DNA of 64,000 nt from Chromobacterium haemolyticum DSM 19808 (lineage in GTDB: Bacteria; Pseudomonadota; Gammaproteobacteria; Burkholderiales; Chromobacteriaceae). Under the pieces are notes generated by a model. The model did not search any database. It was not told the origin of the DNA and was given only the letters and a program-made list of their open reading frames with translations. The position numbers and the translations under genes are program-made. Of this stretch, positions 9,061 to 20,803 are shown one piece after another. The stretch lies in assembly GCF_000711885.1 (NCBI RefSeq), contig NZ_JONK01000004.1:277339-341338 (forward strand), read 5' to 3'. Positions within the stretch are counted from its first letter, which is position 1. The number at the start of each line of letters is the position of its first letter.

Positions 9061-9094
9061 ATAAAAACGCCCACGGCAAGGTGGGCGTTTTCTC
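9061..9094 (-). terminator. intrinsic terminator of aceA
   Basis: On the minus strand AAAACGCCCAC pairs with GTGGGCGTTTT and continues into a T-rich tail. It lies about 25 bases after the aceA stop. Confidence 0.85.
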
Positions 9095-9116
9095 GGCTTG
9101 AAGCCTGTGCCGCGGC

Positions 9117-10415
9117 TTAGTGGAACTGCTCTTCCTCGGTGGAGCCTGTCAGCGCTGTGACGCTGGATTGGCCGCCCTGGATCACGGTGGTGACGTCGTC
9201 GAAGTAGCCGGTGCCCACTTCCTGTTGATGGGATACGAAGGTGTAGCCGCGTTCGCGGGCGGCAAACTCCGGCTCCTGCACTTTTTCAACATAGGCGGAC
9301 ATGCCGCGGGCAACATAATCTTGCGCCAGGTCGTACATGTTGTACCACATGTTGTGAATGCCGGCCAAGGTAATGAACTGGTACTTATAGCCCATCGCAC
9401 CCAGTTCGCGTTGGAATTTAGCGATGGTGGCGTCGTCCAGGTTCTTCTTCCAGTTGAAGGACGGCGAGCAGTTGTAGGCCAGCAGTTTGCCCGGATGCTT
9501 GGCGTGAACCGCTTCGGCGAACTTCCGTGCGAATTCCAGATCCGGTGTACCGGTTTCGCACCAGACCAGATCGGCGTAGTCGGCATAGGCGATGGCGCGG
9601 CTGATCGCCTGTTCCAAGCCTTTCTTGGTCTTGTAGAAGCCTTCGGCGGTGCGCTCGCCGGTCAGGAAGGGACGGTCGCGCTCGTCGCAGTCGCTGGTCA
9701 ACAGATCGGCGGCTTCGGCGTCTGTGCGGGCGATCACCAGAGTGGGCACGCCGTAAACATCGGCTGCCAAGCGCGCGGCGATCAGTTTCTGCACGGCTTC
9801 CTGGGTCGGGACCAACACCTTGCCGCCCATGTGGCCGCATTTCTTCACCGAGGCCAATTGGTCTTCGAAGTGCACGCCGCCGGCGCCGGCGCGTATCATC
9901 GCCTTCATCAATTCATAGGCGTTCAGCACGCCGCCGAAACCGGCTTCGGCATCCGCCACGATAGGGGCGAAGTAGTCGATGAAGCCGGCGTCGCCTTGCG
10001 CCACGCCCTTGGAATGCTGGATTTCGTCAGCGCGGGTGAAGGCGTTGTTGATGCGCTCCACCACCTTGGGCACAGAGTCCACCGGATACAGCGACTGGTC
10101 CGGGTACATCGCCGAGTATTCATTGTTGTCGGCGGCCACTTGCCAGCCGGACAGATAAATGGCTTTGACGCCGGCCTTGACCTGCTGCATGGCCTGACCG
10201 CCGGTCAGCGCGCCCAGACAGTTGATGTAAGGCTCGCTGTGGAGCAGGCCCCACAGTTTGTCCGCGCCGTTGCGCGCCAACGAGTACTCAATCTGCAGCG
10301 AGCCGCGCAGTCGTTCCACATCAGCGGCGCTGTAGCCGCGCTTGATGCCTTTCCAGCGGGGATTTTCGTTCCAGTCTTTCTGGATGGCTGCAATGCGTTG
10401 TTCGCGAGTCGTCAT
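9117..10415 (-). CDS. aceA: isocitrate lyase
   Basis: 432 residues, the usual length of the short bacterial form, start ATG at 10415 after GAGAAGGG. The catalytic loop [11 protein letters not shown] (around residue 190) holds the nucleophilic Cys. WQVAADNN and YPDQSLYP near residues 92-110, and the downstream [15 protein letters not shown], are family signatures. It splits isocitrate to glyoxylate and succinate, the first step of the glyoxylate shunt for growth on acetate or fatty acids. It is transcribed alone from a 460-base upstream gap. Confidence 0.97.
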   Translation of the reverse strand: MTTREQRIAAIQKDWNENPRWKGIKRGYSAADVERLRGSLQIEYSLARNGADKLWGLLHSEPYINCLGALTGGQAMQQVKAGVKAIYLSGWQVAADNNEYSAMYPDQSLYPVDSVPKVVERINNAFTRADEIQHSKGVAQGDAGFIDYFAPIVADAEAGFGGVLNAYELMKAMIRAGAGGVHFEDQLASVKKCGHMGGKVLVPTQEAVQKLIAARLAADVYGVPTLVIARTDAEAADLLTSDCDERDRPFLTGERTAEGFYKTKKGLEQAISRAIAYADYADLVWCETGTPDLEFARKFAEAVHAKHPGKLLAYNCSPSFNWKKNLDDATIAKFQRELGAMGYKYQFITLAGIHNMWYNMYDLAQDYVARGMSAYVEKVQEPEFAARERGYTFVSHQQEVGTGYFDDVTTVIQGGQSSVTALTGSTEEEQFH

Positions 10416-10611
10416 GCTAAAGCCCTTCTCGATACGTTTCTGTGCGCGCCGGCAGGCGCCGGCGTCCTCATTAAGCGATCTGTTTCATCCGGTTTTTCCG
10501 GATTTTCTTGCGGCCGGCCCTCATGGCGCCGGCTCGGCATGCCCGCCGCTCAGACCCTGTGGATAGAGGGCCGCCCGGCAGTGCACTTGCGGGTGTGGCT
10601 CAATTATTAGC

Positions 10612-10745
10612 ACAAAAAAAAACGCTTGTGTGCAGTGCAGCACAAAGAAAATTGTTGATTTTCAAAAGCTAACAGCAACTTTCCTAAAACGAATATTGCG
10701 GCTCGCTCAAGCGTTTGCTTTTAGAAAATAAAAGTCCGCAAACGC
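10612..10745. promoter_or_regulatory. candidate control region between aceA and grpE
   Basis: Within the 463-base gap 10416-10878 two dyads stand out. TGTGCAGTGCAGCACA (10629-10644) has 5-base arms TGTGC/GCACA and sits beside an A tract (10612-10622). GCGTTTGC (10711-10718) and GCAAACGC (10738-10745) are perfect inverted repeats with inner TTTT/AAAA. They could be operators for aceA; TTTGC/GCAAA half-sites recall acetate regulators of the RamB/ScfR type, but that is a guess. Apart from the heat-shock promoter nothing else is seen in the gap. Confidence 0.35.
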
Positions 10746-10803
10746 ACATCCGCGTTTGGCAGCCTGGGCGCGGCGGTCTGAAGCGGTTCAGTCGTTTTCA
10801 GGA

Positions 10804-10830
10804 CTTGAATTCCGCGATGAAGCCCCTACC
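10804..10830 (+). promoter_or_regulatory. sigma-32 (heat-shock) promoter of grpE
   Basis: CTTGAA at 10804-10809, a 13-base spacer, then CCCCTACC at 10823-10830. This matches the RpoH consensus CTTGAA-N(13-14)-CCCCATNT closely and sits about 50 bases before the grpE start. Confidence 0.8.
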
Positions 10831-10878
10831 TTGAGTCGGGACTATTCGTACCGCTGAATCCAAATCCGAGGAATTGCC

Positions 10879-11427
10879 ATGCAGGACAAGCAAAACATCG
10901 CGGCAGACGCCGTGGACAATGACAATATCGACGCAACGGTGGCGGAGCAGGCCGTAGAGCAAGAACTGAGCGCAGAGCAGCGGATCGCCGCTCTGGATGC
11001 GGAAGTGGCCGAACTGAAGGACGCATTGCTGCGCGCCCGCGCCGATCTGGAAAATCAGCGCCGCCGCGCGCAGGAAGACGTCGCCGCCGCGCACAAGTAC
11101 GCGATCACCAAGTTTGCCGGCGAGTTGGTGTCGGTGAAGGACTACCTGGAAATGGCCTTGCTGGATCAGAGCGGCCAGATCGACACCCTGAAGATGGGCG
11201 TGGACATGACGCTGAAGCAGTTGGTCTCCGCTTTCGACAAGGCGCAGATCAAGGACATCGCCCCTCAGGCGGGCGACAAGCTGGACCCGCATCAGCATCA
11301 GGCGATGAGCGCGGAAGAGGCCGACGCCGAGCCCAACACCATCGTGCGAGTGATGCAAAAAGGCTACCAAATCTCGGACCGCGTGCTGCGTCCGGCGATG
11401 GTGGTGGTGGCTAAGGCGAAAGCATAA
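10879..11427 (+). CDS. grpE: nucleotide exchange factor GrpE
   Basis: 182 residues, ATG at 10879 with GAGGAA upstream. A long acidic N-terminal helix (residues 1-60) leads to the family core DLENQRRRAQEDVAAAHKYA. The C-terminal beta domain ends in MQKGYQISDRVLRPAMVVVAK, the GrpE signature. The dimer speeds ADP release from DnaK. It heads the grpE-dnaK-dnaJ cluster, and both grpE and dnaK have their own heat-shock promoter. Confidence 0.96.
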   Translation: MQDKQNIAADAVDNDNIDATVAEQAVEQELSAEQRIAALDAEVAELKDALLRARADLENQRRRAQEDVAAAHKYAITKFAGELVSVKDYLEMALLDQSGQIDTLKMGVDMTLKQLVSAFDKAQIKDIAPQAGDKLDPHQHQAMSAEEADAEPNTIVRVMQKGYQISDRVLRPAMVVVAKAKA

Positions 11428-11446
11428 AAAAGGGCGGCGTGCTCCT

Positions 11447-11473
11447 CTTGAAATAATGGGCATAGCCAATACC
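11447..11473 (+). promoter_or_regulatory. second sigma-32 promoter, in front of dnaK
   Basis: CTTGAAA at 11447-11453, then about 13 bases, then CCAATACC at 11466-11473. It is weaker at the -10 than the grpE promoter but has the same spacing, in a 116-base gap that otherwise holds no terminator. Confidence 0.65.
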
Positions 11474-11543
11474 TATTGAGACAACAGGCGGTCGCTATCG
11501 AACAAATGGCCGCTGAAACGAATTAAGATAAAGGAACTTCGAC

Positions 11544-13475
11544 ATGGGTAAAATCATTGGCATCGACTTGGGCACCACCAACTCCTGCGTATCGGTAGTG
11601 GAAGGCGGCAACCCGAAAGTCATCGAGAACGCCGAAGGCGCTCGCACCACCCCGTCCATCATCGCTTACATGGACGACGGCGAAATCCTGGTCGGCGCGC
11701 CGGCCAAACGCCAGGCCGTGACCAATCCGCGCAATACTATCTACGCCGCCAAGCGCCTGATTGGCCGCCGCTTCGAAGATAAGGAAGTGCAGAAAGACAT
11801 CGACCTGATGCCTTTTGAAATTCTGAAAGCCAAGAACGGCGACGCCTGGGTGAAAGTGCGCGACCAAGAACTGGCCCCGCCGCAAATCTCCGCCGAAGTA
11901 CTGCGCAAGATGAAGAAGGCCGCTGAAGATTATCTGGGCGAGGAAGTGACCGAGGCGGTGATCACCGTGCCGGCTTACTTCAACGACAGCCAGCGCCAAG
12001 CCACCAAGGACGCCGGCCGCATCGCCGGTCTGGAAGTGAAGCGCATCATCAACGAACCGACCGCCGCGGCACTGGCTTTCGGCCTGTCCAAGCAGGAAGG
12101 CGACCGCAAGATCGCGGTGTACGACCTGGGCGGCGGTACTTTCGACGTGTCCATCATTGAAATCGCCGATGTGGACGGCGAGCACCAGTTTGAAGTGCTG
12201 TCGACCAACGGCGACACCTTCCTGGGCGGCGAAGACTTCGACCAGCGCGTGATCGACTACATCGTGACCGAGTTCAAGCGCGAACAGGGCGTGGACCTGA
12301 AGAACGACGTGATGGCGCTGCAGCGTTTGAAGGAAGCCGCGGAGAAAGCCAAGATCGAGCTGTCCAGCGCGACTCAGACCGAGGTGAACCTGCCTTACAT
12401 CACCATGGACGCTACCGGCCCGAAACACTTGGCGATGAAGATTACCCGCGCCAAGTTCGAAAGCCTGGTTGAGGACTTGGTGGAGCGCTCCATCGAGCCG
12501 TGCCGCGTGGCGCTCAAGGATGCCGGCCTGTCGGTCAACGACATCTCCGACGTGATCCTGGTCGGCGGTCAGACCCGCATGCCCAAGGTGCAGGAAAAGG
12601 TTAAAGAGTTCTTCGGCAAGGAGCCGCGCAAGGACGTGAACCCGGACGAAGCCGTGGCTGTCGGCGCGGCGATCCAGGGTTCGGTACTGTCCGGCGACCG
12701 CAAGGACGTGCTGCTCTTGGACGTGACCCCGCTGTCGTTGGGCATTGAAACCCTGGGCGGCGTGATGACCAAGCTGATCCAGAAGAACACCACCATTCCG
12801 ACCAAGGCGTCGCAGGTGTTCTCCACCGCCGACGACAACCAGACCGCGGTCACCATCCACGTGCTGCAAGGCGAGCGCGAGAAGGCTTCCGCCAACAAGA
12901 GCCTGGGCCAGTTCAACCTGGGCGATATTCCGCCGGCGCCGCGCGGCATTCCGCAGATCGAAGTGGAGTTCAATATCGACGCCAACGGTATTCTGCATGT
13001 GTCGGCCAAGGACAAGGCTTCCGGCAAGCAGGCCAACATCACCATCCAGGCTTCTTCCGGCTTGTCCGAAGCCGAGATCCAGCAAATGGTGAAGGACGCC
13101 GAGGCCAACGCCGAGGAAGACAAGAAGCTGCACGAGCTGGTCACCGCGCGCAATCAGGCGGAAGGCCTGATCCACAGCGTGAAGAAATCTCTGGCCGAGC
13201 ACGGCGACAAGATCGACGCTGCCGAGAAGGCCAAGATCGAAGACGCGGTGAAGGCGGCCGAGGAAGTGGCCAAGAGCGAAGACAAGGCCGCGATCGAAGC
13301 CAAGACCGAAGAACTGGCCAAGGCCAGCCAGAAGCTGGGCGAAATCATGTATGCCCAGGCTCAGCAGGCTGAAGCCGGCGCCCAGCAGGGCGGCGCGGAC
13401 GCGCAGGCGGGCAAGCAGGAAGACGGCAACGTCGTCGACGCCGAGTTTGAAGAAGTGAAGAAAGACAAGGCTTAA
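11544..13475 (+). CDS. dnaK: chaperone DnaK (Hsp70)
   Basis: 643 residues, ATG at 11544 after AAAGGAA. ATPase domain signatures: [14 protein letters not shown] near residue 5, [14 protein letters not shown] near residue 195, and [14 protein letters not shown] around residue 335. The linker [19 protein letters not shown] leads to the substrate-binding domain and a helical lid. The C-terminus ends in [16 protein letters not shown], matching the EEVKD-type tail. It folds and refolds proteins with DnaJ and GrpE in the cytoplasm. Confidence 0.98.
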   Translation: MGKIIGIDLGTTNSCVSVVEGGNPKVIENAEGARTTPSIIAYMDDGEILVGAPAKRQAVTNPRNTIYAAKRLIGRRFEDKEVQKDIDLMPFEILKAKNGDAWVKVRDQELAPPQISAEVLRKMKKAAEDYLGEEVTEAVITVPAYFNDSQRQATKDAGRIAGLEVKRIINEPTAAALAFGLSKQEGDRKIAVYDLGGGTFDVSIIEIADVDGEHQFEVLSTNGDTFLGGEDFDQRVIDYIVTEFKREQGVDLKNDVMALQRLKEAAEKAKIELSSATQTEVNLPYITMDATGPKHLAMKITRAKFESLVEDLVERSIEPCRVALKDAGLSVNDISDVILVGGQTRMPKVQEKVKEFFGKEPRKDVNPDEAVAVGAAIQGSVLSGDRKDVLLLDVTPLSLGIETLGGVMTKLIQKNTTIPTKASQVFSTADDNQTAVTIHVLQGEREKASANKSLGQFNLGDIPPAPRGIPQIEVEFNIDANGILHVSAKDKASGKQANITIQASSGLSEAEIQQMVKDAEANAEEDKKLHELVTARNQAEGLIHSVKKSLAEHGDKIDAAEKAKIEDAVKAAEEVAKSEDKAAIEAKTEELAKASQKLGEIMYAQAQQAEAGAQQGGADAQAGKQEDGNVVDAEFEEVKKDKA

Positions 13476-13618
13476 TCGCCAGCCGATGTCTTGACGCCTG
13501 ATGACCGGGCCGGGCCCGCCGGAGTGTTCCGCGGCTCGGACCGGTCATTGGCGTATGGTGGCCGGCCGCGCAGGGGGCTTGCTTCCCGTGCAGGCTGAAT
13601 TTTGAGAGAGACAGGAAC

Positions 13619-14740
13619 ATGTCCAAGAAAGATTACTACGATGTGTTGGGCGTCAATCGCGACGCCTCCGACGACGACATCAAAAAGGCTTACCGCAAGC
13701 TGGCGATGAAGTATCACCCGGATCGCAATCCGGACAGCAAGGAAGCGGAAGAGAAGTTCAAAGAGGTCAAGGAAGCTTACGAGGTTTTGTCTGATAGCCA
13801 GAAGCGAGGCGCGTACGACCAATTCGGCCACGCCGGGGTGGACCCGCAGGCTGGCGCAGGCGGCGGCGCGGGCTTCGGAGGCTTCGGCGATTTCGCAGAT
13901 ATCTTCAGCGACATCTTCGGCGGCGGACGCTCCGGCGGCGGCGGGCGCTCCAACGTCTATCGCGGCGCGGACCTGCGATACAACATGGAAATCTCGCTGG
14001 AAGAAGCCGCGCGCGGTTGCGAGAAGCAGATCCGCATCCCTTCGCATGAAGAGTGCGAAGTCTGCCACGGCAGCGGCGCCAAGCCCGGCACCCAGCCGAA
14101 GACCTGCACCACTTGCGGCGGCCACGGCCAGGTGCGGATGAGCCAGGGCTTCTTCTCCATTCAGCAAACCTGCCCAACCTGCCACGGCACCGGCAAGCAG
14201 ATTTCCGATCCCTGCACCAGCTGCCACGGCGCGGGCCAGAAAAAGACCAACAAGACGCTGAACGTGAAGATTCCGCCCGGCGTGGACGAGGGCGATCGCA
14301 TCCGCTTATCCGGCGAAGGGGAACCGGGCCAGAACGGCGGCCCGTCCGGCGATCTCTACGTGGTCACCCACATCAAGCCGCACCCGGTGTTCCAGCGTGA
14401 CGGCATGGATCTGCATTGCGAGATGCCGATTTCCTTCTCCACCGCGGCGCTGGGCGGCGAAGTGGAAATCCCCACGCTCGACGGCATGGCCAAGGTCAAA
14501 ATCGCGGCGGAAACCCAGAGCGGCCGAGTCTACCGCTTGCGCGGCAAAGGCGTGAAGGCGGTACGTGGCGCCGATTACGGCGACCTGCACTGCCATGTGG
14601 TGGTGGAAACCCCGGTCAAGCTGACCGATCGCCAGAAAGAGCTGCTGCGTGAATTCGACGCCATCAGCCAGGGCGACGTGGCGACTCATAACCCGCGTTC
14701 CAAGTCTTTCATGGACAAGCTGAAGGATTTCTTCGGCTAA
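13619..14740 (+). CDS. dnaJ: chaperone DnaJ (Hsp40)
   Basis: 373 residues, ATG at 13619. The J domain (residues 5-70) has the essential HPD in YHPDRNPD. It is followed by a Gly/Phe-rich linker and four CxxCxGxG zinc-finger repeats ([32 protein letters not shown]), then the C-terminal peptide-binding domains. It stimulates the ATPase of DnaK. In the 143-base gap after dnaK, ATGACCGG (about 13500) and CCGGTCAT (about 13541) form an inverted repeat; no separate promoter is evident. Confidence 0.98.
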   Translation: MSKKDYYDVLGVNRDASDDDIKKAYRKLAMKYHPDRNPDSKEAEEKFKEVKEAYEVLSDSQKRGAYDQFGHAGVDPQAGAGGGAGFGGFGDFADIFSDIFGGGRSGGGGRSNVYRGADLRYNMEISLEEAARGCEKQIRIPSHEECEVCHGSGAKPGTQPKTCTTCGGHGQVRMSQGFFSIQQTCPTCHGTGKQISDPCTSCHGAGQKKTNKTLNVKIPPGVDEGDRIRLSGEGEPGQNGGPSGDLYVVTHIKPHPVFQRDGMDLHCEMPISFSTAALGGEVEIPTLDGMAKVKIAAETQSGRVYRLRGKGVKAVRGADYGDLHCHVVVETPVKLTDRQKELLREFDAISQGDVATHNPRSKSFMDKLKDFFG

Positions 14741-14774
14741 AGGGATATCCGAGCGGCCCCCGCGGGCGTCGGCG

Positions 14775-14809
14775 CAAAACGGCAAGCGAGAGAGCTTGCC
14801 GTTTTTTTT
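14775..14809 (+). terminator. intrinsic terminator of the grpE-dnaK-dnaJ cluster
   Basis: AAAACGGCAAGC and GCTTGCCGTTTT form a 12-bp stem around GAGAGA and run into eight T residues. Confidence 0.92.
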
Positions 14810-14913
14810 GTTTCATCATTTTGTCTATTGGTCAAATGTTTTTGGGTAACTTGTTGTAATGAGCGTTTTTTTAAAATGAATTATCTGGAGGCTTCCGGTC
14901 TACGGCCTTATCT

Positions 14914-14992
14914 TGGAGGGGCTCCGGAACCCCGCTCCGGGGCGAGAACATAAAAATATCCGGGTGTCCGCCGTTAGGCGAAGCACACCCGG
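14914..14992 (+). promoter_or_regulatory. structured leader of the amino-acid symporter mRNA
   Basis: The 60 bases before the start codon can fold into two GC helices. CCCCG/CGGGG (14930-14942) has a 3-base loop. CCGGGTGT/ACACCCGG (14960-14992) encloses an inner CGCC-GTTA-GGCG helix. The second ends 11 bases before the Shine-Dalgarno AAGGAGAG. I could not match it to a known riboswitch; a cis-regulatory structure is an inference. Confidence 0.4.
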
Positions 14993-15013
14993 CTTCGCTC
15001 AAAGGAGAGTTTC

Positions 15014-17681
<2,668 letters not shown>

Positions 17682-17701
17682 ACGCAGGAAGGCAAGCCAT
17701 C

Positions 17702-17729
17702 GCGCCCCGGCTCAGACCGGGGCGTTTTG
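17702..17729 (+). terminator. intrinsic terminator of hemB
   Basis: CGCCCCGG and CCGGGGCG pair around CTCAGA and run into TTTTGC. It lies 20 bases after the stop. Confidence 0.8.
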
Positions 17730-17742
17730 CATGGGAGCGGAT

Positions 17743-17931
17743 ATGGATTTGATGCATTCCACCCTGTTCTGGGTGATCATCGCCGCCGCGCCAGCGGTGA
17801 CGGCGCTGGGTATTCTGATCCGGTTGGCCAGGCGCGAGCCGCCGCCGGAGCTACCGGCAAGCGTCAAGCCGCTGGCTTGGGACGATGAGGATCAAGACGG
17901 CGATGCTGGGCCGCCGGCGGCGGGTGGCTAG
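17743..17931 (+). CDS. small single-pass membrane protein of unknown function
   Basis: 62 residues from the ATG at 17743, with GGGAGCGG close upstream; an ATG at 17731 would add four residues. One hydrophobic helix (TLFWVIIAAAPAVTALGILI, residues 6-25) is followed by a basic stretch and a Pro/Asp-rich cytoplasmic-type tail. It follows the hemB terminator directly and overlaps the end of the convergent dioxygenase gene by four bases. No family recognised. Confidence 0.6.
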   Translation: MDLMHSTLFWVIIAAAPAVTALGILIRLARREPPPELPASVKPLAWDDEDQDGDAGPPAAGG

Positions 17932-18722
17932 TCGAAGCGCCAGCTAGCCATGGACAGATTGCCCATGCGCCAGTCGTCGTGCAGTTTGGAAGCCTTGGTG
18001 TCGCGGCCCCCGGCGCCCAGCGCAATCCACAGAGGGGCGATGTGCTCGTCGCTGGGATGGTTGCGGCGCGCGTCGGGGGCCAGCCGCAGCCAGTCCGTCA
18101 ATGCTTCATGCGCGCCGGTTTCCAACTGCAAGTCCAGCCAATCCCGGAAAGCCCGCGCCCACGGAGCCGGTTCCGAGCCTTCCGGCGCCAGCGCGCGCAG
18201 ATTGTGAGTGTAGCTGCCGGAGGCGATGATCAGAACACCCTCGTCGCGCAGCGGGCGCAGCGCTTCGCCAATGCGCATCAACTCGGATGCGGGCGCCTGA
18301 TGCCGCAGCGACAGATTGACGATGGGAATATCCGCTTGCGGATACATCAGCATCAGAGGCGTCCAGGCGCCGTGATCCAATCCTCTTTGTTCGGTGCTTT
18401 GAGCGGGAAGACCGGCCGCGGCGAACAATTCATGCAGACGCGCGCAGAGCGGCGCATCGGTGCGTGCCGGGTAGCTCAGGCGGTATAAGGCCTCGGGGAA
18501 ACCGTAGAAGTCGTGAATGGTTTCCGGATTCGGGCTGTGGTTGACCACCAGGCCGCGAGTTTCCCAGTGCGCGGAAACGATGACGATGGCGCGAGGGCGG
18601 GGCAGCTCCGTTCCCAGTCGGGAGATGAAGTGACGGCTTGGGCTGTCTTCCAGCACCAAGGTTGGGGCGCCGTGCGAGATGAACAGCGCGGGTAGGCGAG
18701 CGGTCATGACTGAAGCTTTCAT
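17928..18722 (-). CDS. DODA-type extradiol ring-cleavage dioxygenase family protein
   Basis: 264 residues from the ATG at 18722; an ATG at 18707 (MTARLPALFISHG) is equally plausible. The class III extradiol (LigB) pattern is visible: FISHGAPTL near the N-terminus, SAHWETRG around residue 50, GLDHGAWTPL around 115 and a late His in SYTHNLRAL. The His residues should bind Fe2+ or Zn2+. Bacterial relatives (YgiD type) cleave DOPA-like catechols in vitro; the natural substrate here is unknown. Convergent with the small gene before it. Confidence 0.88.
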   Translation of the reverse strand: MKASVMTARLPALFISHGAPTLVLEDSPSRHFISRLGTELPRPRAIVIVSAHWETRGLVVNHSPNPETIHDFYGFPEALYRLSYPARTDAPLCARLHELFAAAGLPAQSTEQRGLDHGAWTPLMLMYPQADIPIVNLSLRHQAPASELMRIGEALRPLRDEGVLIIASGSYTHNLRALAPEGSEPAPWARAFRDWLDLQLETGAHEALTDWLRLAPDARRNHPSDEHIAPLWIALGAGGRDTKASKLHDDWRMGNLSMASWRFD

Positions 18723-18845
18723 TCAAGAGATGCTTCAGCTTAAGCCACGCCGATTCTCTGATAAACCGCAGTTTATTGGTTTTATTGTTTACTCTTTGGA
18801 AATAATTTGGCGGAGGGGCGGCTAGGCGGAGATCGGATGCCGGAC

Positions 18846-18986
18846 CTAACTTAATCCGGCAAGCAGGATAGCGCAGCCCGCAATGAAGATGAGGAAGCCC
18901 GCGATGCGTCGCCAATTGCGCCTGCCTTGCCTGCCGGTAAGCGGCTGCCGCTTCAACCTTCTGAGCTGTTGTCGATACATGGTCAT
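18846..18986 (-). CDS. 46-residue membrane protein behind a Fur box
   Basis: ATG at 18986 with the Shine-Dalgarno AGGAGCG six bases upstream; stop TAG at 18846-18848. The first 28 residues are strongly basic (10 Arg/Lys, including GRQGRRNWRR); residues 28-44 form one membrane helix (IAGFLIFIAGCAILLAG). The gene is preceded by a Fur-type palindrome (19005-19020), so it is probably made under iron limitation. It resembles the small Arg-rich single-pass proteins found near iron-uptake genes, but no function can be read from it. Confidence 0.7.
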   Translation of the reverse strand: MTMYRQQLRRLKRQPLTGRQGRRNWRRIAGFLIFIAGCAILLAGLS

Positions 18987-19004
18987 TTGACGCTCCTATA
19001 TTCG

Positions 19005-19020
19005 AATGATAATCATTATT
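19005..19020. promoter_or_regulatory. Fur box
   Basis: AATGATAATCATTATT matches the Fur consensus core GATAATGATAATCATTATC very well. It lies 19 bases before the start codon of the 46-residue gene on the minus strand, where bound Fur would cover the promoter. Confidence 0.8.
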
Positions 19021-19129
19021 GTTTGAATGTCAAAATAAACGCTCCTGTGTGGAGCGGCTGGAGCTGAGATGGATCTGCAATTGGCAGGCGGGTCGCGAAA
19101 ACCTGCGTATTCCTCAGAGGGGGCAGTGC

Positions 19130-19195
19130 TTATTGCAGCCAGGCGAAGTTGGCGCACAATTCCAGCCAGAACGCTTGCCAGTTGACCGGTTTCAT
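19130..19195 (-). CDS. possible 21-residue peptide gene upstream of the Fur box
   Basis: ATG at 19195 preceded by GGAG; stop TAA at 19130-19132. The peptide starts MKPVNWQAFWLELC, ends NFAWLQ, and has three Trp in 21 residues. It lies in the 388-base gap between rdgC and the 46-residue gene, on the same strand as both. It may be a real small protein, a leader peptide or chance. Nothing else is seen in the gap apart from the rdgC terminator. Confidence 0.3.
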   Translation of the reverse strand: MKPVNWQAFWLELCANFAWLQ

Positions 19196-19330
19196 CGGGG
19201 GCTCCGTTGCTAGATTGTCTTCAGTATCGCTCAGCGGTTTTTATCAGTGAAATTGATTGTTTTTTGTTTTTGGTTAGCCAGGCGCTATGAGCGTGGGGCT
19301 CAAGAAATGAAGTTGTGAGAATGGGGGAGG

Positions 19331-19366
19331 AAAATGCGCCCCGCAAGCGCTTCGTTTGCGGGGCGG
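19331..19366 (-). terminator. intrinsic terminator of rdgC
   Basis: On the minus strand GCCCCGCAA pairs with TTGCGGGGC, followed by GCATTTTCC. It begins within 10 bases of the rdgC stop. Confidence 0.75.
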
Positions 19367-19374
19367 GTCAGGGA

Positions 19375-20355
19375 TCAATCCCAGGGGACTTCCGCCGAGT
19401 TTTCAACTACGGCGGCAACCGTGCTGTTTGCCGCGGGTGAGACTGTCGGGCTGGATGCTTCTTCCAATCCGCCCAGGGCGGCGACCAGGGCGTCTACCAG
19501 TTCGCCCAGTTCTTCGCTCATCAAGGTGAAGGTGGCTTCGAACAGGCTTTCTCTATCATCGCCCGCCTGGCTGGCTTCATCCTGCAGCAGGTCCAGGAAT
19601 TGCAGCCGCTTCAGCTGCAGCATGTCGGTCAGCTGGAAGCGGATTTTTTCCTGCCAGATCAGGCCTACCCTGGTAACTTGCTTGCCGGTGGCAATGTGCT
19701 GACGGATTTCGTCCGCGGTCAAGTCGATGCGCGCGCAACGGACCACCGCTCCGTTTTCTCCGCTGTCCTTCAATTCGCAATCCGAGTCCAACTCAAAACC
19801 GGCAGGGGCTTCGCCGGCCGCCAGCCAGTCCGTCATCGCGGTGTGCGGAGCGATCTTGGTGCGAGGCAGCGCGGCGGGGAAAGGCGGCAAGGCTTCGCGC
19901 AGCTTGGACACCAACGCCTCCGCCTTGCTGGCGGCGGCCGAATCCACCATTAGCCAGCCGCGGCGCGTGTCCAGATAGGCGCTCATCCTGCTGCTGCGCA
20001 CAAAGGCGCGCGGCAGCAGGTCGTCGGTGATCTGCTCTTTCAGCGCCAGCTTTTCCTTGCGGCCCACCTTGCGCAGCTCTTTGTCTTCGATTTCCGCGAC
20101 TTTCAGCTCGACGAAATCGCGGATCACCGACGAGGGCAGCACTTTGTCCTCGCGGCGCAGCGAGACCATCTGGCAGCCGCGCACTGCGTAAACCGGCGCG
20201 TCCAGATGGTTGGCGGCGGGCACCCAGCCCTCGCTGAACCAGTCCAGACCCATGCAGTGTTGGAATGGACGCTTTTCCAGCGCGGCGGAAAGTTGCTCGT
20301 TGTTAGGGGCGTCGTCTTGATTCAAACGGTAAAAAGATAGTTGCCTAAACCACAT
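19375..20355 (-). CDS. rdgC: recombination-associated protein RdgC
   Basis: 326 residues from the ATG at 20355 (MWFRQLSFYRLN), the usual start; the frame upstream to 20433 has no family match. The N-terminal third has the typical GWVPAANH and FVELKVAEIEDKELRKVGRKEK segments, with LLPRAFVRSS close behind. The C-terminal tail is longer than usual and Ala/Ser/Val-rich. RdgC dimers form a ring on double-stranded DNA and restrain RecA; in Neisseria it is needed for pilin variation. Single gene with its own terminator. Confidence 0.95.
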   Translation of the reverse strand: MWFRQLSFYRLNQDDAPNNEQLSAALEKRPFQHCMGLDWFSEGWVPAANHLDAPVYAVRGCQMVSLRREDKVLPSSVIRDFVELKVAEIEDKELRKVGRKEKLALKEQITDDLLPRAFVRSSRMSAYLDTRRGWLMVDSAAASKAEALVSKLREALPPFPAALPRTKIAPHTAMTDWLAAGEAPAGFELDSDCELKDSGENGAVVRCARIDLTADEIRQHIATGKQVTRVGLIWQEKIRFQLTDMLQLKRLQFLDLLQDEASQAGDDRESLFEATFTLMSEELGELVDALVAALGGLEEASSPTVSPAANSTVAAVVENSAEVPWD

Positions 20356-20448
20356 ATTTGTTCCATAATGCGCGTCCTCTGATGCCACAGATTGTACCGC
20401 AGCCAAGACGGCAGCGGGGCGGTTTTCAGACAAGCTTTGGATGGTCGT

Positions 20449-20525
20449 CGGAGTGTAGCTTAGCCTGGTAGAGCGCTACGTTCGGGACGTAGAGGCCGGA
20501 GGTTCGAATCCTCTCACTCCGACCA
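20449..20525 (+). tRNA. tRNA-Pro(CGG)
   Basis: 77 bases with encoded CCA. Acceptor arms CGGAGTG/CACTCCG, D arm AGCCTGGTAGAGC, anticodon arm CTACG-TTCGGGA-CGTAG (anticodon CGG) and T arm GGTTCGAATCC. Divergent from rdgC. The 153 bases to the next tRNA hold nothing recognisable. Confidence 0.96.
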
Positions 20526-20678
20526 GATACAAAAACATGAATTCAAATCTTTGAATTCAGGGTTTTTGCATTAAAGCGCGGATAAATTAAATCTGATATT
20601 TGGAAACGCGCGCCGCCCCTTTTCAAATCGATGGAAACTGTTTATTATTACGCGCTCTGCTTCAGGGCGGAGTGATGT

Positions 20679-20754
20679 GCCGGTATAGCTCAGTTGGTAG
20701 AGCAGCGCATTCGTAATGCGAAGGTCGGGGGTTCGACTCCTCTTACCGGCACCA
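20679..20754 (+). tRNA. tRNA-Thr(CGT)
   Basis: 76 bases with encoded CCA. Acceptor GCCGGTA/TACCGGC, D arm AGCTCAGTTGGTAGAGC, anticodon loop TTCGTAA (anticodon CGT) and T arm GGTTCGACTCC. No duplicated tRNA end or integrase lies nearby, so it is not an occupied attachment site. Confidence 0.96.
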
Positions 20755-20775
20755 CAATCCTCTTCTGAAACTGCA

Positions 20776-20803
20776 ATGAGCCCGCTGTCGCGGGCTTTTT
20801 GCA
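20776..20803 (+). terminator. intrinsic terminator after tRNA-Thr
   Basis: AGCCCGC and GCGGGCT pair around TGTC and run into TTTTT. The following 288 bases to the methyltransferase gene hold no credible gene. Confidence 0.85.

Noticed and set aside
9120..10610. Open frame of 496 codons opposite aceA
   Set aside because: Shadow of aceA; no start signal or domain.
11523..13202. Open frame of 559 codons opposite dnaK
   Set aside because: Shadow of dnaK with the usual Val/His/Leu bias; dnaK is certain.
14880..15013. Glycine or guanidine riboswitch before the symporter
   Set aside because: Conserved cores of these aptamers were not found; kept only as an unassigned structured leader.
20449..20754. 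tRNA genes as attachment site of an island
   Set aside because: No integrase or repeated tRNA 3' end next to them; flanking genes are ordinary core genes.
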